DNA from: Nitrospirota bacterium
GTDB lineage: Bacteria; Nitrospinota_A; UBA7883
NCBI GenBank assembly: GCA_011052055.1
Contig: DRJW01000017.1
Location: 1 to 13,225 of the forward strand
DNA: 13,225 nucleotides
Direction of reading: 5' to 3'
In this document: piece by piece, positions 6,097-12,777 of the stretch
How the letters are laid out: the number at the start of each line of letters is the position of its first letter
How positions within the stretch are numbered: the first letter of the stretch is position 1
Position numbers and translations under genes: made by a program
Notes under the pieces: generated by a model
What the model was told of the DNA's origin: nothing
Database searches by the model: none
What the model saw: the letters and a program-made list of their open reading frames with translations, nothing else

Positions 6097-7455
6097 TTGT
6101 CGGCGGTCTCAAATTACCTAAACCCAGGGCTTTCGTTTAAACTGACGCTGACATTAGCCCTGGCCTTGATCCTGGCAAGTTGCGCCGAGACAGAGCCGAG
6201 GTTTCGCCCGTCGGGCCTGAACTCGACTTTCGATTTTGCTCCGGACACACCTTTTAACGTCTACATCAAGCGAACGAAAGAGAGGATCGGAAAAGCCCGT
6301 CTTGATCTGAATGGAAATAACAGGGCGAGAATTATAGAAGCAGTAAGCCCGTTTGAGCTCAAACCTGCGTCCGAATGTATTTTTGACGTTGACGCTGACG
6401 GTAAATATGAAAAAGGGATCCTTCTTGTTCATGGATTATCCGATTCCCCCTATCTTGTAAGGCCAATAGGAGAATATTTTCAATCTCGATGCTTCCTTGT
6501 CCGCTCCATACTCCTGCCGGGACACGGAACTGTTCCGGGCGATCTTCTTTATGTAAGTGACGAAGAGTGGATAAAGGCTATCGATTACGGTTTGCGAAGT
6601 ATAAAAGGCGCGGCGCAAAACGTTTATATTGGAGGATACTCGACCGGCGGAACGCTGGCTCTTTACGAGGGGTTTCGCCACAACGAGATAAAAGCGATCA
6701 TCCTTTTTTCGCCTGCCATAGGATTCAAAAACAGTTATACGGGCCCGGCTCTTCGCGTTTATCAATATATGAAGCGGTGGCTGGAGGGGAGGCGGGACGA
6801 TCTGGATTTCGCCAAGTATGAGACATTCGCGACAAGCGCCGTGGTTGAGCTTGCCGAAATTATGGATAAGAATAAGGCTGAGGCGGAAAAGACCGGGAAA
6901 CTGAAGACTCCTGTATTCGCGGCCCTTAGCTATGAGGATATAAGCGTATCGGCGAAAAAAACGATCCGGTTTTTTTCCAAATACTTCGCGTCTCCCGAAA
7001 GCAGGATGATCCTTTACGCTAAGAACCCGGAGAGTCTGCGATTTGACGACAGCCGGATTAAAATAATAAAAAGCCGAAATTTAAGAGGGAGAATCCTCGA
7101 TTTTGCTCATGTTTCGATTCCGATACCGCCCGACGACTCGCATTATGGAAAAGAAGGGGAGTATAAGTCGTGCCTGCATTACGACAAGATAAAAGAGAAG
7201 AAAAAATGGCGCGCCTGCAAGAATGATGAAAAATCTGTCTGGCTGGGAGTGGCGTCGAAGGAAAACATGAACAGAGGCGTGGTCAGAAGGCTGACATATA
7301 ACCCTCTATATAAAGATATGACTGGCGCTCTGGATGAGTTTCTGGAAAACATTGGCTGGCCTGATCCCGGGAGCGGTGATGTCAAAATGGCAAGTGGCGG
7401 TGGGTTTTCATTAAAAAAGCAGGGCCCCCTACAGGGCCCCGCCTTACAAAAATGA
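6097..7455 (+). CDS. Alpha/beta-hydrolase lipoprotein (carboxylesterase/lipase-like)
   Basis: Predicted membrane-anchored serine hydrolase of unknown substrate. A hydrophobic signal (about 14-28, numbered from the TTG) ends in the lipobox LASC with lipidated Cys29. The hydrolase fold begins at GILLVHGLSDSP (oxyanion region, 107-118). The nucleophile elbow is GGYSTGG with Ser182. Probable acid is Asp281 (SYEDISV) and probable base His338 (DFAHVSIPIPPDDSHYG). A cap-like insert (about 215-270) lies between. The start is uncertain: there is no in-frame ATG. The TTG at 6097 has no ribosome site, but the frame is open upstream and AAGGGGA (6054-6060) sits three bases before an in-frame CTG at 6064, which would add 11 residues and a Lys. 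The C-terminus past about 425 is Gly/Gln-rich and overlaps a terminator used by the convergent operon. The substrate cannot be inferred. Confidence 0.8.
   Translation: MSAVSNYLNPGLSFKLTLTLALALILASCAETEPRFRPSGLNSTFDFAPDTPFNVYIKRTKERIGKARLDLNGNNRARIIEAVSPFELKPASECIFDVDADGKYEKGILLVHGLSDSPYLVRPIGEYFQSRCFLVRSILLPGHGTVPGDLLYVSDEEWIKAIDYGLRSIKGAAQNVYIGGYSTGGTLALYEGFRHNEIKAIILFSPAIGFKNSYTGPALRVYQYMKRWLEGRRDDLDFAKYETFATSAVVELAEIMDKNKAEAEKTGKLKTPVFAALSYEDISVSAKKTIRFFSKYFASPESRMILYAKNPESLRFDDSRIKIIKSRNLRGRILDFAHVSIPIPPDDSHYGKEGEYKSCLHYDKIKEKKKWRACKNDEKSVWLGVASKENMNRGVVRRLTYNPLYKDMTGALDEFLENIGWPDPGSGDVKMASGGGFSLKKQGPLQGPALQK
7413..7439 (-). terminator. Putative terminator of the convergent cytochrome operon, inside the hydrolase 3' end
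   Basis: Read on the minus strand, two GGGCCC blocks (7434-7439 and 7422-7427) can pair as a 6-bp GC-only stem with a six-base loop. TGC and then six T residues (7418-7413) follow. It lies 32-58 bases past the stop of the diheme cytochrome gene, the right place for its terminator, yet it is within the last codons of the hydrolase (GPLQGP). On the plus strand there is no T-run. Confidence 0.65.
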
Positions 7456-7470
7456 TCTAAAAAAGCGCTT

Positions 7471-8250
7471 TTATCTGCTCCCTGAGAGAGACAGGATAAA
7501 GTTCACCAGATCCCAGACATCATCCTTACTTTCTACGGTATCTTCAAAAGAAGGCATGGGCGTCCCGTTTATTCCGGTCATGATAGTCCGGTATATGTCA
7601 CCCTTGCCCGATCCGTTCTTGAGGGAGTTTAGCATGGTGAGATTCGCCGGCACAATCTTGAATGAAAGGTCATCCTCCAGATCTTCGGCCAATTCTCCGT
7701 CTCCCATCCCATTCGCCCCGTGACAACCTGAGCAACCCAGATCCTCAAAGATAATCCCGCCCCGGCTGACGCTGGCCATTGAGCTGGCGACTGGCGTTCC
7801 CAGTTCTATAGGTTTCGGCTCTGCCGTGGCGAAACCGGGAAAGAGGCTCTTGATATAGTAGACCAACTGCCATCTTTGTTGCGGGACGAGACCCGAATAA
7901 GTCGGCATGAATCCCGGAACCCCACGTGTGATGGTTCTAAAAAGATCCCCGTCAGCGGGCAGTTCTTCTGAAAGCGTACTCTTGAATCTGTAGACGCCAG
8001 CAGTGAAATCCCGAGGACGGGGCGACATGTTTCCAGTAAGAAAATAGGCGACCGGACCATCCCCTTTACCGACGGCCCCATGGCAAAAGACACAGGTTCG
8101 ATCATAGATCGCCTTTCCGGCGGCGACATTTTCAGCATTCTGCTCAGGCTTGACTACCTGAGCAGAAGCTATTGTGGTTAATATCCCTGTCATTAGAACT
8201 ATTACTGCTACGGACACTGCCCGTATAATTACGTTAACTATCCTACTCAT
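7471..8250 (-). CDS. Periplasmic diheme cytochrome c
   Basis: Secreted electron carrier of 259 residues. A signal peptide covers 1-30, cleaved after ASA. Two class I cytochrome c domains follow. The first has CVFCH (53-57) with probable axial Met115 (GVPGFMPTYSGL); the second has CSGCH (173-177) with probable Met232 (GINGTPMPSFEDT). The lengths and the GxxxMPSF patterns fit fused cytochrome c tandem domains that carry electrons between membrane complexes and periplasmic reductases. The ATG has GGGAGGA about eight bases upstream. It is the second gene of an operon, 52 bp behind the heme-barrel gene. By location it could supply the copper nitrite reductase encoded 1.6 kb away, but no sequence proves the pairing. 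The gene ends 15 bp from the convergent hydrolase. Confidence 0.9.
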   Translation of the reverse strand: MSRIVNVIIRAVSVAVIVLMTGILTTIASAQVVKPEQNAENVAAGKAIYDRTCVFCHGAVGKGDGPVAYFLTGNMSPRPRDFTAGVYRFKSTLSEELPADGDLFRTITRGVPGFMPTYSGLVPQQRWQLVYYIKSLFPGFATAEPKPIELGTPVASSMASVSRGGIIFEDLGCSGCHGANGMGDGELAEDLEDDLSFKIVPANLTMLNSLKNGSGKGDIYRTIMTGINGTPMPSFEDTVESKDDVWDLVNFILSLSGSR

Positions 8251-8302
8251 CTTTATATCCTCCCTCAGTTAGTCAGTCTTATCACGATGGTGTTCAGTTT
8301 CC

Positions 8303-9739
8303 TCAGAATGCCATGTCCACGCCTGCCAGTACCGCGTTTCGCAGGTTTCTGACGGGCGAATCATCGGCGGATTCGAGGTTGTTGTGGCCCCTAAGGTAGA
8401 AAGCGATGTTCGGGCTGGTGTAGTATTTAGCCTGCACGGTCAGCCAGGATGAATTCTTCGCCATCGCCACCAGGCCACCCGCATCCATCTTGTCATAGCG
8501 GGTAGAGAACATCCACTTCTGGGTCGCCGCCCAGTTCGCTTCCAGGCTTAGCCCCGAAGCGTCGTTATCCCAAGCGCTGGCGCTCATTGCGGGAAGAGTG
8601 TAGTCGAGCTTATCAAAGATAAGCGCGCCAAAGATATCAAGAGTCTTATAGTTTACCCTGGCCCCGATGCCGTACCGGGTCATGTCCGCAACGGCAATCT
8701 GGTTGTCAGCGCCGCTACTCGCGCCGCCCATACTGCTACCCATACCACCCATACTGCCCATGCTGGTCAGGTTCGCTGACTCCGGGGAGCGGTAGTAAAA
8801 AGCGGACACATTTGCGGCCCAATACTCACCACGTACATAATCGTACCGGAGCATCGCGTAATAATCATATCCGCGCTCTCCTGTGGCGCGCGTGCTATCC
8901 ACTAAACCTACCTGATAAAGGAAATCATTGCCGAACGGTCGACCATACAGCGTGGCTCCCCTCGCGGAAGGAGCGTTAAATGAGGTCGGCTCAAAGGGGA
9001 GGATGGCAAAACCCTCTCCACCGGCGCGCGACGCCGCGCGAGTCAGTCCAAAAAACTTCGAAGAGAACGCCAGCGGCAGAAGCGGAATTCTGTTTATATC
9101 GGGCGGAAAGTCTCCAGTCTCAGCTTCGGGCCCGACAGGGTTCATCTGTTGCCGGTGGGTGGGGAAAGAGAAGAACGAGGCCGGGTCAAAATTACCGATC
9201 TTAACGTTTAATCCCTGCGAGCCAGCCAGGTTGGAAAAAACCAGGTTCGCCCGTTCAAAGGCGATCCCCCCGAAATCTTCTCTGCTGTTATATTCGGTCT
9301 CGAAAAAGAACGAGATATTTTTTGCCGCAGTCCCCGCGAAAAAGATATTTATCACATCGGGGGTCTGAATCCTGACTTTATCGTCCGATTCAGTGGCGTC
9401 TTTGTCATTGAAACCAAAACGCTCCACGTCGGCGCGGAGGCGTACAGCCATGTAATTGGATACTTTGCCCAGGGTGGCGCCATTCGATCCACCCAGGAGC
9501 TTCTTTTTCACACTTGCGCCATCCATGGTGCCAGGGATCTGGTAGCCATTTTCGAGAAATCGCTGACCAAAGAAGTTTAAACGCGGCATACGTGTGTGGC
9601 ATACCGAACAAGTCATATCATATTTTCTGGCAAAGGCAGGTAGGGCCTGGCTCTCCACGGGTGTGAGAACGGTAATCGCCCCGATTAGGAGCGCCCCCAA
9701 AACAATTCCTCTTCCTGTTACTCTAAACAGTCTCCTCAT
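8303..9739 (-). CDS. Monoheme c-type outer-membrane beta-barrel protein
   Basis: 478 residues. A signal peptide (about 1-32) is followed by PAFARKYDMTCSVCHTRMPRLNFFG, one heme c site (Cys44, Cys47, His48). I recognise this as the conserved start of a family of heme-bearing porin-like proteins of unknown role. The rest alternates aromatic and polar residues in amphipathic strands (for example NISFFFETEY, LRYDYVRGEYWAANVSAFYY) and ends in Phe (GVDMAF), the usual C-terminal signal of outer-membrane barrels. A proposed surface or lumen loop at about 325-345 is Gly/Ser/Met-rich with Met327, 330, 333 and 337. The ATG is preceded by GGGGGAG. It is the first gene of an operon with the diheme cytochrome and has a roughly 200-base leader. 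It may pass electrons or a substrate across the outer membrane; no closer function can be read. Confidence 0.8.
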   Translation of the reverse strand: MRRLFRVTGRGIVLGALLIGAITVLTPVESQALPAFARKYDMTCSVCHTRMPRLNFFGQRFLENGYQIPGTMDGASVKKKLLGGSNGATLGKVSNYMAVRLRADVERFGFNDKDATESDDKVRIQTPDVINIFFAGTAAKNISFFFETEYNSREDFGGIAFERANLVFSNLAGSQGLNVKIGNFDPASFFSFPTHRQQMNPVGPEAETGDFPPDINRIPLLPLAFSSKFFGLTRAASRAGGEGFAILPFEPTSFNAPSARGATLYGRPFGNDFLYQVGLVDSTRATGERGYDYYAMLRYDYVRGEYWAANVSAFYYRSPESANLTSMGSMGGMGSSMGGASSGADNQIAVADMTRYGIGARVNYKTLDIFGALIFDKLDYTLPAMSASAWDNDASGLSLEANWAATQKWMFSTRYDKMDAGGLVAMAKNSSWLTVQAKYYTSPNIAFYLRGHNNLESADDSPVRNLRNAVLAGVDMAF

Positions 9740-10158
9740 ATCTCCCCCATTAAAAAAAGTAAAATAAACCTCAAATTCCCTCCGTTTTAATCCTCCATGT
9801 ATACGCAGAGCATCGCCTAAGAAAGCTCCGACCAGGAATTCCCAACTGACTTTATCCTAAAGGCAAGTCCCCATTCCCAACCCGTTCTTGCTCCGACATG
9901 AAGCAGACAGGAGCGTATAGAATCACTCACAGTCAAACGGACACACAGTATAGCTTAATTAGTTTTTGTTTAAAAGAGTTTTTTTGGCAGATCGAATTGC
10001 CCCGAATTGCCTCAAATTAAAGAAAAGGCGCTGAGCGCTACTCTGGTAATGCGGTTGGAGGCCTGGTGTTTACAGTTTTCAGCGCAGAAAGTTATACATT
10101 TGTCGACAAACCGAGCATTTTAGAAAACTCCTTGAAAATCAAATAGGTTGAACGGTTG
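9740..10158. other. Gene-free stretch: leader and upstream region of the cytochrome operon
   Basis: About 420 bases without a supportable gene. The left part is the putative leader of the heme-barrel gene. In it GCTCCGAC (9825-9832, 9890-9897) and ATTCCCAAC (9838-9846, 9873-9881) each occur twice, nested in mirror order. The middle holds the proposed promoter (9947-9975) and two head-to-tail 10-bp units CGAATTGCC(C/T) at 9993-10012. To the right, a short GCGC-TCA-GCGC stem (near 10030-10040) followed on the minus strand by CTTTTCTTT could be a weak terminator for rsmE. A 40-codon plus-strand frame (from 9898) and a 15-codon minus-strand frame (9852-9899) lack ribosome sites. Confidence 0.5.
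9947..9975 (-). promoter_or_regulatory. Candidate sigma-70 promoter of the heme-barrel/diheme cytochrome operon
   Basis: On the minus strand the -10 hexamer TATACT (9952-9947; five of six consensus) is 17 bp from a weak -35, TTTTAA (9975-9970; three of six), in an A/T-rich setting. Transcription would start near 9940, leaving a leader of about 200 bases before the ATG at 9739. The weak -35 suggests an activator may be needed. Confidence 0.4.
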
Positions 10159-10917
10159 TCAGTTGCTGAAATGATAAAAAAGGGCGCTGAGAGCCGCGAT
10201 TCCGGCGGTCTCGGTTCGCAGAATCTGGCTTCCAAGCGAGGCGGTCACAAACCCGGATGATTTCAGCTTTTCCACTTCATTGTCTGTGAATCCACCCTCC
10301 GGCCCGGCCAGAAGAAGGAGCGATCTTTTGCTATCAAGACCAGAAAGCGCAGATTTTAGCGATCTGGTCTCATTTTCCCATAGAGCGATGGAGTGATCCG
10401 AAGGAACTAAATCTGGCAAATCCTCGATACCGACCGGGTTCACAATCAGGGCAGGGCAATCGGAGCCTGATTGCTGGGCCGCAGAAACGGATATTTCGCG
10501 CCACCGCTCCATTTTTTTAGCCTGAGAGTCTTTATTCAGCTTTATTACGCATCGTTCCGCAACTACAGGGACGATTCGCTCCGCTCCGATCTCGCACGCC
10601 ATACGGACAATAGTATCCATCTTGCGTCCCTTTGGAATAGCCTGCGCCAGAGTCACGAAGGGGAGGGGGTCTTCTGCTGTTTCCAGCTTTTCAACGATCT
10701 CAGCCTGAACAGAGCTCTTGTTTATCGATGATATACAGCAAACGAATTTTCTGGTATGGCCATCTGTAACAAGAACCTTATCGCCTGTTTTTAGCCTCAA
10801 GACGTTCCTGACATGCTTTGCGACTGCGCCGGTCAGATTAACGGCGGATTCTTCAAAACATTCAGGATCCAGGATGAAACGCCGCAGGCGAACACCTTTG
10901 AAAGGTGGGGCGCCCAT
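10159..10917 (-). CDS. rsmE: 16S rRNA (uracil-1498-N3)-methyltransferase RsmE
   Basis: SPOUT-class enzyme that uses S-adenosylmethionine to methylate N3 of U1498 in 16S rRNA of the small ribosomal subunit. It has 252 residues from the ATG at 10917, the normal size. An N-terminal PUA-like RNA-binding part (about 11-80; RRFILDPE, HVRNVLRLKTGDKVLVTDG) precedes the knotted methyltransferase domain. Motifs in the latter are QAIPKGRKMDTIVRMACEIGA (92-112), AAQQSG, LLLAGPEGGFTDNE and the knot LGSQILRTETAGIAAL. The frame opens further to 10983, but that lies inside thiC. The ATG is 5 bp after the thiC stop and has no ribosome site. AAAGGTG sits five bases before an in-frame CTG at 10887, which would start the protein at RRFIL like many homologues. 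It is co-transcribed with thiC. Confidence 0.93.
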   Translation of the reverse strand: MGAPPFKGVRLRRFILDPECFEESAVNLTGAVAKHVRNVLRLKTGDKVLVTDGHTRKFVCCISSINKSSVQAEIVEKLETAEDPLPFVTLAQAIPKGRKMDTIVRMACEIGAERIVPVVAERCVIKLNKDSQAKKMERWREISVSAAQQSGSDCPALIVNPVGIEDLPDLVPSDHSIALWENETRSLKSALSGLDSKRSLLLLAGPEGGFTDNEVEKLKSSGFVTASLGSQILRTETAGIAALSALFYHFSN

Positions 10918-10922
10918 GAGTG

Positions 10923-12206
10923 TTATTTGGCGTTGGCCGTGTCGCCGGTCTTGATAGAGCAAAGGGCGGCGCACATGGTGCAAACCGAATCATCCTCAGG
11001 ATTTGTTTCGGCGCGCCTCCGTCTTGCGGTTTCCGGATCGATGGAAAGCTCACATTGCGCTTTCCAGTCAAGGTTTTTGCGGGCTTTTGCCATATTATCG
11101 TCCCAGTCCCTGGCTCCCCGTGATCCACGGGCTATATCCCCAGCGTGAGCGGCGATCCTGGTGGCGATAACGCCTTCTTTTACATCATCCACGGTTGGAA
11201 GGCGCAGATGTTCTGCCGGTGTCACGTAACAGAGAAAATCCGCCCCGGCTGTCGCCGCTATGGCTCCACCGATGGCGGAGGTTATATGATCGTATCCGGG
11301 AGCTATATCGGTGACCAGCGGGCCGAGAACGTAGAAGGGCGCATTATTACACAGCCTTTTTTGTAATTCCATATTAGCCGCTATCTGGTTCAAAGGCATA
11401 TGGCCCGGCCCTTCGATCATCACCTGGACACCGGCTGTATGGGCTTTTTTGGCAAGTTCGCCAAGGAGTATCGTCTCTTGCACCTGCGCCCTGTCTGTTG
11501 CGTCGGCCAGACATCCGGGGCGCATTCCATCGCCCAGGCTTATCGTCATGTCGTATTCCCTTGCGATCTCCACAAGCCGGTCGTACTGGGTGTAAAGGGG
11601 GTTGTCCTCACCATGATACTCGATCATCTTGGCGTGGATAGAGCCTCCCCGGCTCACAATGTCGAGTAGGCGGCCCTCGTCTTTAAACCTTTGAACCGAC
11701 TCTCTTGTTACGCCGCAATGGACGGTTATAAAATCTACCCCATCGCGCCCATGCTCCTCGATGGCGGCGAAAAGGTCGTCGGCGCTCATATCGAGCAGGT
11801 TTTTACCCTCGATAAGATTGTCGGCGGCGCACTGGTATATCGGCACCGTCCCGATCGGTAAATGGCATTCAGACAATATCGCCTTTCGGATCGCCTTTAT
11901 ATCACCGCCGGTGGACAAATCCATTATCGCGTCGGCTCCAGCTTCAGTGGCGGCCCGCATCTTATCCAGCTCATTTTCGAAATCCGCGTCGTCCCGCGAG
12001 GAGCCTATATTTGCGTTTACCTTGACCTTCAACCCTGCGCCCACCGCAAGCCCGGCGATGTCACGCCGGTTATTTTTTGTAATAACTATCGATCCGCACA
12101 TGATTCCGTCCCGAATGAAAGTCGGCTGTACCCCTTCGCGAAGGGCGGCGCTCTCCATTTCTGCTGTTATTTGCCCGTTTCGGGCCGCCTCCAACTGTGT
12201 GGTCAT
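10923..12206 (-). CDS. thiC: Phosphomethylpyrimidine synthase ThiC
   Basis: Radical S-adenosylmethionine enzyme that rearranges aminoimidazole ribotide into hydroxymethylpyrimidine phosphate, the pyrimidine half of thiamine. The 427 residues correspond to the short form lacking the extra N-terminal domain of the E. coli protein. It starts MTTQLEAARNG, the typical short-ThiC opening. Landmarks are KVNANIGSS (62-70), GTVPIYQ (119-125), HCGVT, MRPGCLADATDRAQ, the metal-binding EGPGHMPLNQI with His269, and PAEHL with His333. The C-terminal iron-sulphur ligands Cys409, Cys412 and Cys416 are spaced C-x2-C-x3-C; E. coli ThiC has C-x2-C-x4-C, and I believe the shorter spacing is normal for short ThiC. 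The start ATG has a weak GGA upstream. No TPP riboswitch is recognisable in the leader, but it has competing hairpins. rsmE follows after 5 bp. Confidence 0.96.
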   Translation of the reverse strand: MTTQLEAARNGQITAEMESAALREGVQPTFIRDGIMCGSIVITKNNRRDIAGLAVGAGLKVKVNANIGSSRDDADFENELDKMRAATEAGADAIMDLSTGGDIKAIRKAILSECHLPIGTVPIYQCAADNLIEGKNLLDMSADDLFAAIEEHGRDGVDFITVHCGVTRESVQRFKDEGRLLDIVSRGGSIHAKMIEYHGEDNPLYTQYDRLVEIAREYDMTISLGDGMRPGCLADATDRAQVQETILLGELAKKAHTAGVQVMIEGPGHMPLNQIAANMELQKRLCNNAPFYVLGPLVTDIAPGYDHITSAIGGAIAATAGADFLCYVTPAEHLRLPTVDDVKEGVIATRIAAHAGDIARGSRGARDWDDNMAKARKNLDWKAQCELSIDPETARRRRAETNPEDDSVCTMCAALCSIKTGDTANAK

Positions 12207-12327
12207 GTTTTTATTCCAGGATTTTATTCATATGGTCAGATCTACGCTTCTCAAGCCACCGGGGACAGTAATTCCAATGCCTCAGATCAAGATATCCAAT
12301 AGGTATTTGAATGTCAACCTGGATAGG

Positions 12328-12400
12328 GCCTGGAGGAAAGCCGCTGGAGACAAACGAAGGTGGATAATTCCTCCCAGGCGGCTATGCCTGGTCAGGAATT
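12328..12400 (-). promoter_or_regulatory. Structured leader with competing hairpins between the 113-aa gene and thiC
   Basis: On the minus strand AATTCCT-(GA)-CCAGGC (12400-12386) pairs with GCCTGG-(G)-AGGAATT (12379-12366) around a six-base loop: 13 pairs, one small internal bulge, no T-run after it. The descending arm and loop of this hairpin (minus-strand AGCCGCCTGGGAGGA, 12383-12369) can instead pair with TCTCCAGCGGCT (12350-12339) or with TCCTCCAGGC (12337-12328), each with one or two bulges. Mutually exclusive pairings of this kind are what attenuators and riboswitches use. Whether this is regulatory, or just a 3' hairpin of the upstream gene, is unknown. No known riboswitch class was recognised. 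Confidence 0.45.
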
Positions 12401-12409
12401 GTCCCTGCG

Positions 12410-12751
12410 TCAGGCGTATCTTCTGATCAAAGACTGCATCTGGGCTGAGGGCATCTGCCCGACACCAGAATAGAGGCCGCCAGAAGCCCCGAAAGAACGA
12501 GAGCCAATACTATTTAGAAGCGTAACGGAGCTACTAGTGTCCAATTGAGAGGCAAGATTGCGCATATAGTCTTTCATTCTATCTTTTGGGGAAGAATTAT
12601 CGACGCTTTCTTTCGGTTGATCGATCCTGGTATCCGTCGATAGAAGGGAAGACACTTGAGGACGTGTGGTGGCCTGGTACTCTTTGGCTGTCATAGGCGC
12701 TCTATCCGAATACCGGATAAAATCACTTAATGGGGCAAATTCAAAACTCAT
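12410..12751 (-). CDS. Unrecognised 113-aa protein behind a sigma-28-like promoter
   Basis: I do not recognise the family. The protein is small, polar and Ser-rich, with no signal peptide or membrane helix. It has an N-terminal region MSFEFAPLSDFIRYSD, a disordered-looking middle (about 30-60; STDTRIDQPKESVDNSSPKD), a short possible helix (DRMKDYMRNLASQL, about 57-70) and a Gly/Ser-rich tail ending QMQSLIRRYA. It is likely real: the ATG has GGAGG eight bases upstream, and a GCCGATAA box lies where a sigma-28 -10 element would give a leader of about 20 bases. If that promoter is right it may be a small flagellum-linked protein. It lacks features I would expect of FlgM, so I do not name it. A strong hairpin follows its stop. 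Confidence 0.65.
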   Translation of the reverse strand: MSFEFAPLSDFIRYSDRAPMTAKEYQATTRPQVSSLLSTDTRIDQPKESVDNSSPKDRMKDYMRNLASQLDTSSSVTLLNSIGSRSFGASGGLYSGVGQMPSAQMQSLIRRYA

Positions 12752-12777
12752 TTTATATTCCTCCGCTCTTGATTTAC

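Noticed and set aside
7460..7471. AAAAGCGCTTTT palindrome as terminator of the hydrolase
   Set aside because: Only a 4-bp GC core (GCGC) with no loop bases to spare and a short T-run; too weak to call.
9852..9899. 15-codon minus-strand ORF in the cytochrome leader (MSEQERVGNGDLPLG)
   Set aside because: No Shine-Dalgarno sequence and too short to judge; noted only as a possible leader peptide.
9985..10001. Sigma-54-type promoter TTGGCAG...ATTGCC
   Set aside because: GG and GC elements are separated by 11 rather than 10 bases, the region points toward the 3' end of rsmE, and no plus-strand gene follows.
9898..10020. 40-codon plus-strand ORF in the gene-free stretch
   Set aside because: No ribosome site, composition unlike the neighbouring genes, and it crosses the proposed minus-strand promoter.
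10923..10953. Aberrant iron-sulphur motif in ThiC (C-x2-C-x3-C)
   Set aside because: It differs from the E. coli spacing, but I believe it is usual in the short ThiC class, and the rest of the active site is intact.
12207..12409. TPP (thiamine) riboswitch ahead of thiC
   Set aside because: Fragments such as CTTGATCTGAGG and GCGTAGATCTGACC resemble pieces of it, but the order and spacing of the conserved CUGAGA, ACCUGAUC and GCGNAGGGA blocks are not met on the minus strand.
11761..12426. 221-codon plus-strand ORF opposite thiC and its leader
   Set aside because: Antisense to a clear ThiC coding sequence; no ribosome site or known motif.
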